Of a DNA stretch of 6,578 nt, positions 1 to 6,069 are shown piece by piece. The stretch comes from Flavobacteriales bacterium (GTDB lineage Bacteria > Bacteroidota > Bacteroidia > Flavobacteriales_F > PHOS-HE28): positions 1 through 6,578 of the forward strand of contig JADZGG010000093.1 in assembly GCA_020854015.1 (NCBI GenBank). The letters run 5' to 3'. Position numbers and translations under genes: made by a program. The notes beneath the pieces were generated by a model. It was given only the letters and a program-made list of their open reading frames with translations. It did no database searches and was not told where the DNA came from. Numbering within the stretch: the stretch's first letter is position 1; every line of letters starts with the position of its first letter.

Positions 1-455
1 CTGGGTGTTGGGAAGAAGCTCCAGCTGCGCGCTCCATCCGGTAGCCGACCAATGGAAACGTCCACTGGTAGCGAGGGCCAGGAATAGAGGTCGATCACCG
101 TGCCGCCGTCCGGAGCGATAAGCAGTAGCGTTCCGCCTTCCCGGGCCAGTTTCAGATCGACGTGGGTGACGCCACGTTCCGGATGGCCGTCGAAGAACAG
201 CAGGAGATGCTGTTTCGGTGCCAAGGTGAGCGTGCTGGTGAACCGGTGGTGCCTGGCCCCAAGAGAAAGTGTGTGGCCGTTGAGGTCGACGGTCCGTGGT
301 CCGGTGCCGATCAGCTCCACCCAATCCGGATGGTCCCCTTCAGGCGTAGAAAGGGACCGCTGGCAGGCCGGCTGAAGCTCATTGATCAGCACGCCCTGGC
401 CCCACCCGGCAAATGCACAGCATGCGACCGAAAAGAAGAGGATCAGGCAGCGCAT
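1..455 (-). CDS. Exported lamin-tail-domain protein, N-terminal part (3' end outside window)
   Basis: The minus strand is open from an ATG at 455 to the window edge, giving 151 codons with no stop. The protein begins MRCLILFFSVACCAFAGWGQ, a signal peptide (basic residue at 2, hydrophobic core about 4-16, likely cleavage near AFA16 or Q20). Residues 22-150 read as a lamin tail domain: VLINELQP at the start, DWVELIG (44-50), VDLNGHTLSLG (56-66), a LLLFFDG strand (84-90), then VDLKLAREGGTLLL (99-112), a VIDLYSWPSLP strand (120-130), DVSIGRLPDG (132-141) and WSFFPTP (145-151). In Bacteroidota this Ig-like fold often sits at the N-terminus of large exported proteins, frequently before CotH-kinase-like or T9SS sorting domains; whether that holds here cannot be seen. 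A lipoprotein signal around C12/C13 is possible but the lipobox is poor. It is divergent from the T9SS protein gene. The domain call is firm; the function is unknown. Confidence 0.85.
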   Translation of the reverse strand, partial: MRCLILFFSVACCAFAGWGQGVLINELQPACQRSLSTPEGDHPDWVELIGTGPRTVDLNGHTLSLGARHHRFTSTLTLAPKQHLLLFFDGHPERGVTHVDLKLAREGGTLLLIAPDGGTVIDLYSWPSLPVDVSIGRLPDGARSWSFFPTP

Positions 456-490
456 TGCGGCGGAAAGATCGGGGATCCACCCGGCGCCCG

Positions 491-498
491 TAAATTCG
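491..498 (+). promoter_or_regulatory. Weak candidate -7 box for the T9SS protein gene
   Basis: TAAATTCG matches the Bacteroidota -7 consensus TAnnTTTG except at the seventh base and lies 23 bases before the ATG at 522, inside the 66-base divergent spacer. No convincing -33 TTG is seen upstream. The position is sensible, but a one-mismatch match of this length can arise by chance. Confidence 0.2.
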
Positions 499-521
499 CA
501 CCTCACATCTGAACCCCGCGC

Positions 522-1910
522 ATGAAACGGATCCTTACTACGCTCGTTGTTGCCACCCTGGCGGTGCAGGCCATGTGTCAGACCATTAACACGGTGACCA
601 GCTCACCGAGCTCTCTGTCCGAATGCACGGTGCTGCTCGTCACCGCGACCGGATCCCTTCCAGCTGGAAAGGTGCCCACGAACTCCCCGTTCGTTACGGC
701 CGGCACCACGATCACCGTCTCCCTGTTCACAGGGTCGGGTAATCCTGGTGGCGCGTACAGTTCTCCCATGCCCTTGGGCACGTTCCCCGCAGGCATCTAC
801 ACGATCATCGTCAACCTGATCTACAACGGGAATACGGCGGATACCGAGACCATCACCCGGACGATCGCGCCTGCGTCGAATCCCAATTCAGGGCTTGCGA
901 CCTCGCCCACGCTCTGTACTTCGGACCCCAACGTTCCGTTGATCTCCTTGCTGGATGGCACACCTGACCCTGGTGGTGTTTGGACGGACCCTCAGGGTGA
1001 CGTGGTGGCCAATGGCATCTTCGACCCCGGTGTTTCCCCGGCAGGCGGATACACCTATTCCTTCAACGTGTTGGCTCCTTGCGTCTCGTCACAGACCACG
1101 ATCACGATCTCCTATCTGCCAAACAACAACCCCGGTACACCTGGTATCGTGCAGGTGTGCGCATTGGGCGGTGGCCCGAACATCGATCTGGTGAACTACC
1201 TCGGCGGTTCTCCAATGGCCGGTGGCACATGGACCAAACCCGGAGGTGGAGCGCACAACGGCATCTACGTTCCGGACGTCGATCCCATCGGGGTCTACAC
1301 ATATGCCGTACCGGGCATTGCCCCCTGCGGTCCGGCCACTTCTACCGTTACGATCCAACCGGTTCCTGCCGAGAACGCAGGGGAGGGCATGGCGGCGCAG
1401 GTCTGTTACAATGAGACCGCCGTGGACATCACGCAATTCCTCACGGGCAATCCGAACCAGAACGGAGGCGACTGGTATGGTCCGACCGACAATTATTTCG
1501 GTCCGTTCAACTCCGTGTTCAATGCGCAGGTGGACCCTGCCGGGACCTACTACTACGTGGTCTATGGATCGATCTGCCCTACGGACACGGCCTTCGTGGA
1601 CATTTCGATCATCCCCGCTCCCTGTACACCGGGCTTCGAGGAGTTCACCGGCAACGTGTTGGAGTTCACGGTCATGCCGAACCCGAGCGAAGGACACGTG
1701 ACCGTGGAACTGGAACTGATCAGCGGAGGCCATGACCAACGCCTTGACGTGGTGGACCTGCACGGCCGGGTGGTGCGCAGCGAACAGTTCGCGCTCAATG
1801 GCACCTGGATGCGTCGTGATCTGGACCTGAGCGATCTGGCGAAGGGAGCCTACGTTCTGCGTGTCACTTCCGCAGAAGGAAGCGCGGTGCAGCGTGTGAT
1901 GTTGCGCTGA
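522..1910 (+). CDS. T9SS type A sorting-domain secreted protein with three Cys-bounded repeats
   Basis: This 462-residue protein starts MKRILTTLVVATLAVQAMCQ, a classical Sec signal peptide with probable cleavage near residues 19-20. Residues 20-115 form a serine/threonine- and beta-rich region. Three related repeats follow, bounded by C132-C187, C213-C269 and C295-C352; each carries a GGxW motif (W154, W237, W318) and then an aspartate/proline turn and a (A/I)GxYxY strand. The last 85 residues (378-462) are a Por secretion-system tail: FTVMPNPSEGHVTVELEL, LDVVDLHGRVVRSEQF, LDLSDLAKGAYVLRV, ending VQRVMLR. The family implies export through the inner membrane by Sec and through the outer membrane by the type IX system, with surface attachment or release after tail cleavage. 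No enzymatic motif is visible, so an adhesin-like or structural surface role is the likeliest reading. It appears to be a single-gene unit with a hairpin 17 bases after the stop. Confidence 0.9.
   Translation: MKRILTTLVVATLAVQAMCQTINTVTSSPSSLSECTVLLVTATGSLPAGKVPTNSPFVTAGTTITVSLFTGSGNPGGAYSSPMPLGTFPAGIYTIIVNLIYNGNTADTETITRTIAPASNPNSGLATSPTLCTSDPNVPLISLLDGTPDPGGVWTDPQGDVVANGIFDPGVSPAGGYTYSFNVLAPCVSSQTTITISYLPNNNPGTPGIVQVCALGGGPNIDLVNYLGGSPMAGGTWTKPGGGAHNGIYVPDVDPIGVYTYAVPGIAPCGPATSTVTIQPVPAENAGEGMAAQVCYNETAVDITQFLTGNPNQNGGDWYGPTDNYFGPFNSVFNAQVDPAGTYYYVVYGSICPTDTAFVDISIIPAPCTPGFEEFTGNVLEFTVMPNPSEGHVTVELELISGGHDQRLDVVDLHGRVVRSEQFALNGTWMRRDLDLSDLAKGAYVLRVTSAEGSAVQRVMLR
915..1613 (+). repeat. Three tandem protein repeats of about 70 residues
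   Basis: The repeats lie within the T9SS cargo gene, at about 915-1115, 1158-1358 and 1404-1613 (residues 132-198, 213-279, 295-364). The shared pattern is Cys, about 10 residues, a hydrophobic stretch such as LxNYLGG, then GGxW, an aspartate/proline turn, (A/I)GxYxY, a second Cys and a TxTI-like strand. The distance between the two cysteines is 55, 56 and 57 residues, suggesting one disulfide per repeat. The copies are related in protein but well diverged in DNA, so they are old duplications rather than a recent expansion. Confidence 0.75.
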
Positions 1911-1927
1911 TCCGTTAACTGAACCTT

Positions 1928-1964
1928 GAACGCCTCCGAAGGTCTTGGATCTTCGGGGGCGTTC
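1928..1964. terminator. Hairpin between convergent genes, probable bidirectional terminator
   Basis: The 14-base arms 1928-1941 and 1951-1964 pair fully on the plus strand (one G-U), around a 9-base loop. The hairpin begins 17 bases after the T9SS gene stop and ends 6 bases before the stop of the small minus-strand gene at 1971. There is no clear U tract on either side, so intrinsic termination is inferred from stem strength and position. On the minus strand the wobble becomes an A-C mismatch, so the structure favours the plus-strand transcript. Confidence 0.7.
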
Positions 1965-1970
1965 CCGTTC

Positions 1971-2120
1971 TCAGAGGGCATTCCGGGTCACCCAGTAACG
2001 GTAGCCAACGATGGCTTTCTGAAGAGGGGTCAGTCGAAGCAGATCTTTGCTCCAGAGCTTGGGCAGCACGACCCGGTTGATCGACGCCAACAGGCGGAAA
2101 AGGCGTTTACGGAAAGGCAT
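1971..2120 (-). CDS. Small basic conserved-looking protein, 49 residues
   Basis: The ATG at 2120 follows the stop of the CDF transporter gene by only 3 bases, so the two are probably co-transcribed and translationally coupled. The product starts MPFRKRLFRLLASINRVVLP, continues with KLWSKDLLRLTPLQKAIVGY and ends RYWVTRNAL. It has a strongly basic amphipathic N-terminus, a central LP-xxxxxDL segment and a conserved-looking YRYWVTxNAL end. From memory, short proteins with this shape (KxLLPxxxKxDL...WQxALIGWRYYVTKNAL) are widespread in Flavobacteriales, and some carry an unsupported 'SsrA-binding protein' label; SmpB is about three times longer and I see no SmpB motif here. No signal peptide and no clear transmembrane helix are visible. 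The function is unknown. The close packing and family-like sequence argue that this is a real gene. Confidence 0.72.
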   Translation of the reverse strand: MPFRKRLFRLLASINRVVLPKLWSKDLLRLTPLQKAIVGYRYWVTRNAL

Positions 2121-2123
2121 GGT

Positions 2124-3026
2124 TCAGTGATGCTGTAGCTCGCAGAGCTCTTCGGGCCGTTCCGTCTCGATGGTCGCATGGTGCACACCCAGCGCATGCA
2201 GAGCTTTTCGGGCTTCTTTCTTCACTGCGGAGATCGCGTCGATGTCGTAGGTGTTCACCACAAGGTGCACGGTGAGCACGGTATAGTCGCCGTCCAGGCT
2301 CCATGCATGCTGGTCGTGCACATCTACGACACCGTGAATGGCGAGCAAGGCATTGCGTATCGCTGTGTCATCCACGCGGTCCGGTCCGCGTTGCATCAGG
2401 ATGCCTGTGCCTTTCTTTAAGGTGCGGATGGCGTTCACGGCGATGAATACGCTGATGCCCATGGAGAGCAGAGGGTCGATGGTGGACCAGCCGGTGTAGT
2501 GCATCACCATGGCGCCCACCAACACGGCGGCCCAGCCCAGCACATCCTCCAGCAGGTGCAGGTACGCCCCACGTTCGTTCAGGGAATGGCCGGCATGCAG
2601 TTTCCATGCGGCGAAACCGTTCATGGCCAGTCCGAACACCGCGATGATCATCATTCCGCTAGTGTGCGGCATCACAGGGGTGAAAAGTCGCGGCACGGCG
2701 CTCACAACCATGAGCACCGCAGCGGCGATCAGGATCCATGCGCTCACCCAGCCGCCCAACATGCTGTACCGACCATAACCGTAACTGTATTGTGCATCAC
2801 GGCCGCGGGTAGAAAGGCGTTGCAGGTACCAGGCAAGGCCCAGCACCAGGCAGTCACCCAGATCGTGCAACGCATCGCTCCACACGGCCATGCTGTTCGT
2901 CCACCACCCACCGGCCGCCTCGATCACCGTGAAGGCCGCGTTGATGAAGAACGCCATGCGCAACGCCCCGACCGCAGGTGCATGCGAGTGGCCGGCTTCT
3001 GAATGGTCGTGGTGCACATGCCCCAT
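2124..3026 (-). CDS. Cation diffusion facilitator (CDF) family transporter, zinc-type
   Basis: This 300-residue inner-membrane protein has the CDF layout: six predicted helices (about 22-42, 46-68, 90-112, 124-144, 156-177, 184-203) and a cytosolic C-terminal domain (about 213-295). The transport site is visible as H54xxxD58 in helix 2 (SDALHDLGD) and H157xxxD161 in helix 5 (HLLEDVLGW). The His/Asp pairs in both helices are typical of zinc-selective members, which exchange Zn2+ for protons to remove excess metal. The N-terminus is histidine-rich (H3, H5, H6, H8, H13, H15) and the protein ends in HH, probable metal-capture tails. The C-terminal domain has VHDQHAW (236-242) with H240, plus H254 and H282/H283, likely sites for dimer-regulating metal. 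The length is normal for the family. It is divergent from the gene at 3067 and followed by the 49-residue gene. Zinc preference is inferred; cobalt or cadmium is possible. Confidence 0.93.
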   Translation of the reverse strand: MGHVHHDHSEAGHSHAPAVGALRMAFFINAAFTVIEAAGGWWTNSMAVWSDALHDLGDCLVLGLAWYLQRLSTRGRDAQYSYGYGRYSMLGGWVSAWILIAAAVLMVVSAVPRLFTPVMPHTSGMMIIAVFGLAMNGFAAWKLHAGHSLNERGAYLHLLEDVLGWAAVLVGAMVMHYTGWSTIDPLLSMGISVFIAVNAIRTLKKGTGILMQRGPDRVDDTAIRNALLAIHGVVDVHDQHAWSLDGDYTVLTVHLVVNTYDIDAISAVKKEARKALHALGVHHATIETERPEELCELQHH

Positions 3027-3066
3027 GAGCCGAAGGTAGCGTCGCTCCGCGCGTTACTTTAGCGGA

Positions 3067-3525
3067 ATGCAGAACACCACCTCCGCACCACGCACCATCG
3101 GTTCCACTGTAAAGCGCGCGATCGTCCGGGTGCTGCTGGTGATCTTGGCCGTCTTCGTGCTGGTCATGCTGTTCCTCTACCATGGCAGTTACAGCAAGGG
3201 TGTGCGTTCCGGCGTGGTCATCAAGCTGAGCGAGCGCGGCATGGTGTTCAAGACCTGGGAAGGCCAGATCAACCTGCAGAGCTTCGGTGCCGTGGATGCC
3301 AATGGCAACGGTATGAACGAGGTGTTCTCCTTCAGCGTCGAGAGCGGCAACGATAGCCTGCTCAAGGAACTGGAGGAGGTCTCCTTGAGCGGTGAGCGCG
3401 TGAACCTGCACTATGTGGAGCGTTACGCGAAGCTGCCCTGGCGTGGCGAAACGACCTACTTCGTGAACCGTGTGGAACGTAGCGGGCAGAAGGTCGATCT
3501 GGACCGATCACCCTACGCGCACTGA
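3067..3525 (+). CDS. Single-pass membrane-anchored protein of unknown function
   Basis: This 152-residue protein has a basic N-terminal stretch (K16, R17, R21), one hydrophobic helix (about 18-38) and a soluble domain of about 110 residues that probably faces the periplasm. The domain has the pattern YSKGVRSGVVIKLSERGMVF (42-61), then FKTWEGQINL (61-70), an EVFSFSVE strand (85-92), VNLHYVERYAKLPWRG (112-127) and TTYFVNRVE (129-137). I associate GxRxGxxxKxSxKGxxFKTWEGxL and PWRGxTxYFV with a conserved Bacteroidota family that is sometimes labelled '6-phosphogluconate dehydrogenase'; nothing here (no Rossmann fold, far too short) supports that enzyme. The ATG at 3067 is the only sensible start: an in-frame stop lies at 3037-3039 and the next Met is past the helix. 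The gene diverges from the CDF gene and converges on dnaG. No function is assigned. Confidence 0.85.
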   Translation: MQNTTSAPRTIGSTVKRAIVRVLLVILAVFVLVMLFLYHGSYSKGVRSGVVIKLSERGMVFKTWEGQINLQSFGAVDANGNGMNEVFSFSVESGNDSLLKELEEVSLSGERVNLHYVERYAKLPWRGETTYFVNRVERSGQKVDLDRSPYAH

Positions 3526-3537
3526 TCTTGGCGGCGA

Positions 3538-5490
3538 TCAGCCGACCACCACGCGGCCTGTGTGTTTGGCCAAGGCTTTCTTCAGTTCGTTCAGCTGCTG
3601 GATCTCCAACATCACATTGGTCAGCGTGTCATCCGTGATCTCTCCTTTCAGCAGTTCCTGTTTGTCGCGGATCATGCGGTCCACGCGGCGTTCCTTCAGT
3701 ATGGTCATGCCTTCCAGTACAGCATCGAGCAGTCGCTCCTTCTCATGCGGAACGTGGATCCGGTGACGCGTCCAGTTGATGCTCAACAGGTGCTTCTCGG
3801 TCAGCAGGTCGATGGCGGCGCTTCGCCAGGCATCATCGCTATGTGAGGCATAGCTGTTGGGCGACATGGGGTTGCCCAGGTTGGCGGCGTGGCGGTAATC
3901 CAGGTAGATCGCGTTGAGGATCGTGTCGTCGAAGGTGATCCCGTCCGCGGCCAGTTCTTGAAAGATCAGCTCCGCTACGGAGGTCTCTTCGTCGCTGGAG
4001 AGTCCCGTCTCCAGATCCTGTAAGGGAACGGTGACGCGTTCATCACCGTAAAGCAGGAGCATTCGGAGAAGATCCTGTTCCTGGGGTCGCGTGCCGAGCA
4101 CTTCGACCTCGGGCTGTGGAGGAGCGGCGCTGGGCTCCAGCATTTCCTCCGGCACACCTTGGTCGCCTCCGAGCTTCTTCTTGTAGGCGCGCCGAAGCAC
4201 CTTGTTGAGCTCGCTGATCAGCGCCTGTTCGTTCACCAGCAACAGGCGGCTGCATTGCTGGAGGTAGAGCGAACGCAGCACGTGGTCGGGCACCAGCGCG
4301 ATGCTCTCGACGATCTCGTGGATGGCGGCGGCCTTGCTCACCGGATCATCACCGGCGTCGGCCATCAGCAGACCGGCCTTGAAGACGAGGAAGTCCTTCG
4401 CGTTGTCCTTGATGAAGGCGGCGAGCTCGCTGCTGGGGCGGGTGCGAGCGAAGCTGTCGGGGTCCTCCCCGTTGGGGAAGAGCACCACCTTGACGTTCAA
4501 CCCTTCTTTCAGGATCAGGTCGATGCCGCGCAAGCTGGCCTTGATCCCCGCGTTGTCGCCGTCGTATAGGATGGTGACGCTCGGTGCGTAGCGCTTGATC
4601 AGTCGCACCTGATCCTCTGTGAGGCTGGTGCCGCTGCTGGCCACCACGTTGTGGATGCCCGACTGATGCAGGCTGATCACATCGGTGTAGCCCTCCACCA
4701 GGCAGCAGGTGCCCTGCTCCACGATGGCCTTTTTCGCGTGGAAGATGCCGTACAGGGAGCGGCTCTTGATGTAGAGGACGCTCTCCGGACTGTTGAAGTA
4801 CTTGGGCAGTTTCTTGTCGCTCCGCAACGTGCGGGCTCCGAAGGCGATGGGCTGCCCGGTTACGCCTTGGACAGGGAAGGTGACGCGCCCTTGGAAGAAG
4901 TCCCACGGTGTGCCATCCTCGCGGCGCTTGATCCAGCCGGCCTTCTCCAGCAGTTCGGGGTCGAAACCATGGGCCAGTGCGGCCTGTGCGAAGGCGTCAC
5001 CGCGCTCGGGCACGTAACCGAGCTGGAATTCCTTGATGGTGGCGTCGGTGAAGCCGCGTTCGCGGAAATAACCGTGACCGATGCGCTTGCCTTCGTCGGT
5101 ATTCCACAGCTGGTCAACGCTCCAGTTCAGCGCCCACTGCTGGATCACCGAGAGGCTCTCCCGTTCGCTCTGTTCCAACACCTGCTCGGGCGAGCTCTCC
5201 TCTTCCTCGATGTCGACCTGGTAACGCTTGGCCAGCCAGCGGATGGCCTCAGGGTAGCTGAGGTGCTCGTGCTTCGTGAGGAAGCTGATCGCATCCCCGC
5301 TCTCGCCGCAACCGAAGCACTTGTAGATGCCCAGGTTGGGGCTGACGTTGAACGAAGGCGTCTTCTCGTTGTGGAACGGACACAACCCCAGGTAGCGCGG
5401 TCCCTTCCGTTTCAGCGCGATGAAGTCGCCGAGCACCTCTTCGATGCGGACGGCGTCCTTGACGTTCTGAATGGTGCGGGGCGTGATCAT
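3538..5490 (-). CDS. dnaG: DNA primase DnaG
   Basis: DnaG makes the RNA primers for lagging-strand synthesis and works at the fork with the DnaB helicase. The 650-residue product has the full domain order. The N-terminal zinc-binding domain has ligands C37, H40, C58 and C61 in GLCPFHNEKTPSF and YKCFGCGESG. The catalytic core includes GRVTFPV (201-207) and KYFNSPES (230-237). The TOPRIM fold shows E266 in VEGYTD, D310 and D312 in LYDGDNAG, and D343/D345 in GEDPDSF, which bind the catalytic metals. After a proline-rich linker (about 449-465) comes a C-terminal helicase-interaction region (about 468-645) that is less conserved, as usual for the family. Length is normal. The start MITPRTIQNVKDAVRIEEVLG fits the family N-terminus. 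The gene has its own candidate promoter and leader, and ends 12 bases from the stop of the convergent gene at 3525. Confidence 0.98.
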   Translation of the reverse strand: MITPRTIQNVKDAVRIEEVLGDFIALKRKGPRYLGLCPFHNEKTPSFNVSPNLGIYKCFGCGESGDAISFLTKHEHLSYPEAIRWLAKRYQVDIEEEESSPEQVLEQSERESLSVIQQWALNWSVDQLWNTDEGKRIGHGYFRERGFTDATIKEFQLGYVPERGDAFAQAALAHGFDPELLEKAGWIKRREDGTPWDFFQGRVTFPVQGVTGQPIAFGARTLRSDKKLPKYFNSPESVLYIKSRSLYGIFHAKKAIVEQGTCCLVEGYTDVISLHQSGIHNVVASSGTSLTEDQVRLIKRYAPSVTILYDGDNAGIKASLRGIDLILKEGLNVKVVLFPNGEDPDSFARTRPSSELAAFIKDNAKDFLVFKAGLLMADAGDDPVSKAAAIHEIVESIALVPDHVLRSLYLQQCSRLLLVNEQALISELNKVLRRAYKKKLGGDQGVPEEMLEPSAAPPQPEVEVLGTRPQEQDLLRMLLLYGDERVTVPLQDLETGLSSDEETSVAELIFQELAADGITFDDTILNAIYLDYRHAANLGNPMSPNSYASHSDDAWRSAAIDLLTEKHLLSINWTRHRIHVPHEKERLLDAVLEGMTILKERRVDRMIRDKQELLKGEITDDTLTNVMLEIQQLNELKKALAKHTGRVVVG

Positions 5491-5501
5491 CGGGGAGGCG
5501 C

Positions 5502-5516
5502 AGGGCCATAGGCCCT
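5502..5516 (-). promoter_or_regulatory. Hairpin in the dnaG leader
   Basis: AGGGCC and GGCCCT form a perfect 6-bp stem with a 3-base loop, between the candidate -7 box and the dnaG ATG. If transcription starts a few bases after the -7 box, this hairpin would form almost the whole 5' end of the mRNA, about 11 bases from the start codon. It could protect the transcript or tune translation; it does not resemble a terminator, because no T tract follows. The inverted repeat is seen directly; the role is inferred. Confidence 0.35.
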
Positions 5517-5524
5517 AAGGACCG

Positions 5525-5532
5525 CAAAGGTA
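5525..5532 (-). promoter_or_regulatory. dnaG: Candidate -7 box of the dnaG promoter
   Basis: On the minus strand the sequence reads TACCTTTG, a perfect match to the Bacteroidota consensus TAnnTTTG, 34 bases before the dnaG ATG at 5490. No clear -33 TTG is seen at the usual distance, so recognition would rest on the -7 element. The match and its place in a 124-base intergenic spacer make it the best promoter candidate in the window. Confidence 0.5.
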
Positions 5533-5577
5533 CCCTTGCCGATCGTGGAGTGCTCGTGCATAACCTGTTAGTTCAGT

Positions 5578-5599
5578 GTGGATCCACTGTGGGATCCGC
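5578..5599 (-). terminator. Hairpin after the lipoprotein gene, possible terminator
   Basis: Arms 5578-5585 and 5592-5599 form an 8-bp stem (one T-G pair on the plus strand) around a 6-base loop, built on two GGATCC palindromes. It starts 15 bases past the lipoprotein gene stop at 5615 and before the dnaG promoter, where an end of transcription would be expected. There is no T tract after it, so this is moderate evidence only. Confidence 0.4.
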
Positions 5600-5614
5600 C
5601 TCGGCCGCGACCGA

Positions 5615-6061
5615 TCACTTCCCCTTGATCTCCACCCCGGTACTGTCGTACACAACGGTGCGCACCAAGGTGCCGATCTCGTCGTGGAAGGTCCATGTGC
5701 CCACCGGATGCCCCTGGGCATGCTGACCTTGATAGAAGAGTGCCCCGTTCTCGCGGAACACCACCGAAGGGCCATCCAACATACCATTGAGGTAGGCGTT
5801 GCGGCTCTTCACCCGACCGCTGAGGTCGTAGGCGACCCACAGGCCGTGGCGCTGACCGTTGAGCATGTCACCTTCCATCAGCAACCGTCCCTGAGCGTCG
5901 CGCAGGCGATGGTGACCGTTCTGCAGGCTGTCGGGCAGCGCTGCGGAAGTGTCTGGGGTGTCTGGTGAAGCGGGGACCGTGGCTGCAGGAGCGGGATCCT
6001 GAGGTGCGGTGCAAGCTGCAAGGCTCAGGAGCAGAGCGGCCAAGGCGATGCGAAGGTCCAT
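5615..6061 (-). CDS. Lipoprotein with MORN-like (YwqK-type) repeats
   Basis: The ATG at 6061 is preferred over an in-frame TTG at 6067 and gives 148 residues starting MDLRIALAALLLSLAACTAP, a lipoprotein signal with lipobox LAAC and lipidated C17. A linker rich in Ala, Pro, Asp and Ser/Thr (18-46) leads to at least three repeats of about 23 residues: GRLLMEGDMLNGQRHGLWVAYD (58-79), GRVKSRNAYLNGMLDGPSVV (82-101) and GALFYQGQHAQGHPVGTWTF (106-125), plus a partial fourth (130-142). The pattern (GxLxxxGxYxxGxxxGxWxxYd) is that of the MORN variant found in proteins named 'YwqK family antitoxin'. No toxin partner is adjacent, so an antitoxin role is not supported; a cell-envelope scaffold role is a guess. 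It starts 8 bases after the stop of the polyprenyl synthase gene and is likely in its operon. Confidence 0.88.
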   Translation of the reverse strand: MDLRIALAALLLSLAACTAPQDPAPAATVPASPDTPDTSAALPDSLQNGHHRLRDAQGRLLMEGDMLNGQRHGLWVAYDLSGRVKSRNAYLNGMLDGPSVVFRENGALFYQGQHAQGHPVGTWTFHDEIGTLVRTVVYDSTGVEIKGK

Positions 6062-6069
6062 GGACAAGG

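Noticed and set aside
162..512. Plus-strand open frame opposite the lamin-tail gene
   Set aside because: Its translation shows no recognisable domain, while the opposite strand gives a clear signal peptide and lamin tail domain over the same bases.
1089..1763. Long open frame of 224 codons on the minus strand inside the T9SS gene
   Set aside because: The plus-strand gene has a full signal peptide, repeats and sorting tail. The antisense translation is rich in Arg, His and Val without any domain pattern, as expected of a GC-rich shadow frame.
2499..3002. 167-codon plus-strand frame rich in histidine, opposite the CDF gene
   Set aside because: The histidines are a by-product of reading the antisense of GC-rich transporter codons; the CDF frame has all family motifs.
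4651..5511. 286-codon plus-strand open frame opposite dnaG
   Set aside because: dnaG has every catalytic and zinc motif in the opposite frame. The antisense product is a Leu/Ala/Val/Asp-rich shadow.
5615..6061. A toxin-antitoxin system based on the YwqK-like repeats
   Set aside because: No small toxin gene is adjacent. The neighbours are a prenyl synthase and dnaG, and the protein is a lipoprotein.
6062..6067. TTG at 6067 as the start of the lipoprotein
   Set aside because: The ATG two codons later gives the same signal peptide and is the commoner start codon; no ribosome-binding signal favours TTG.
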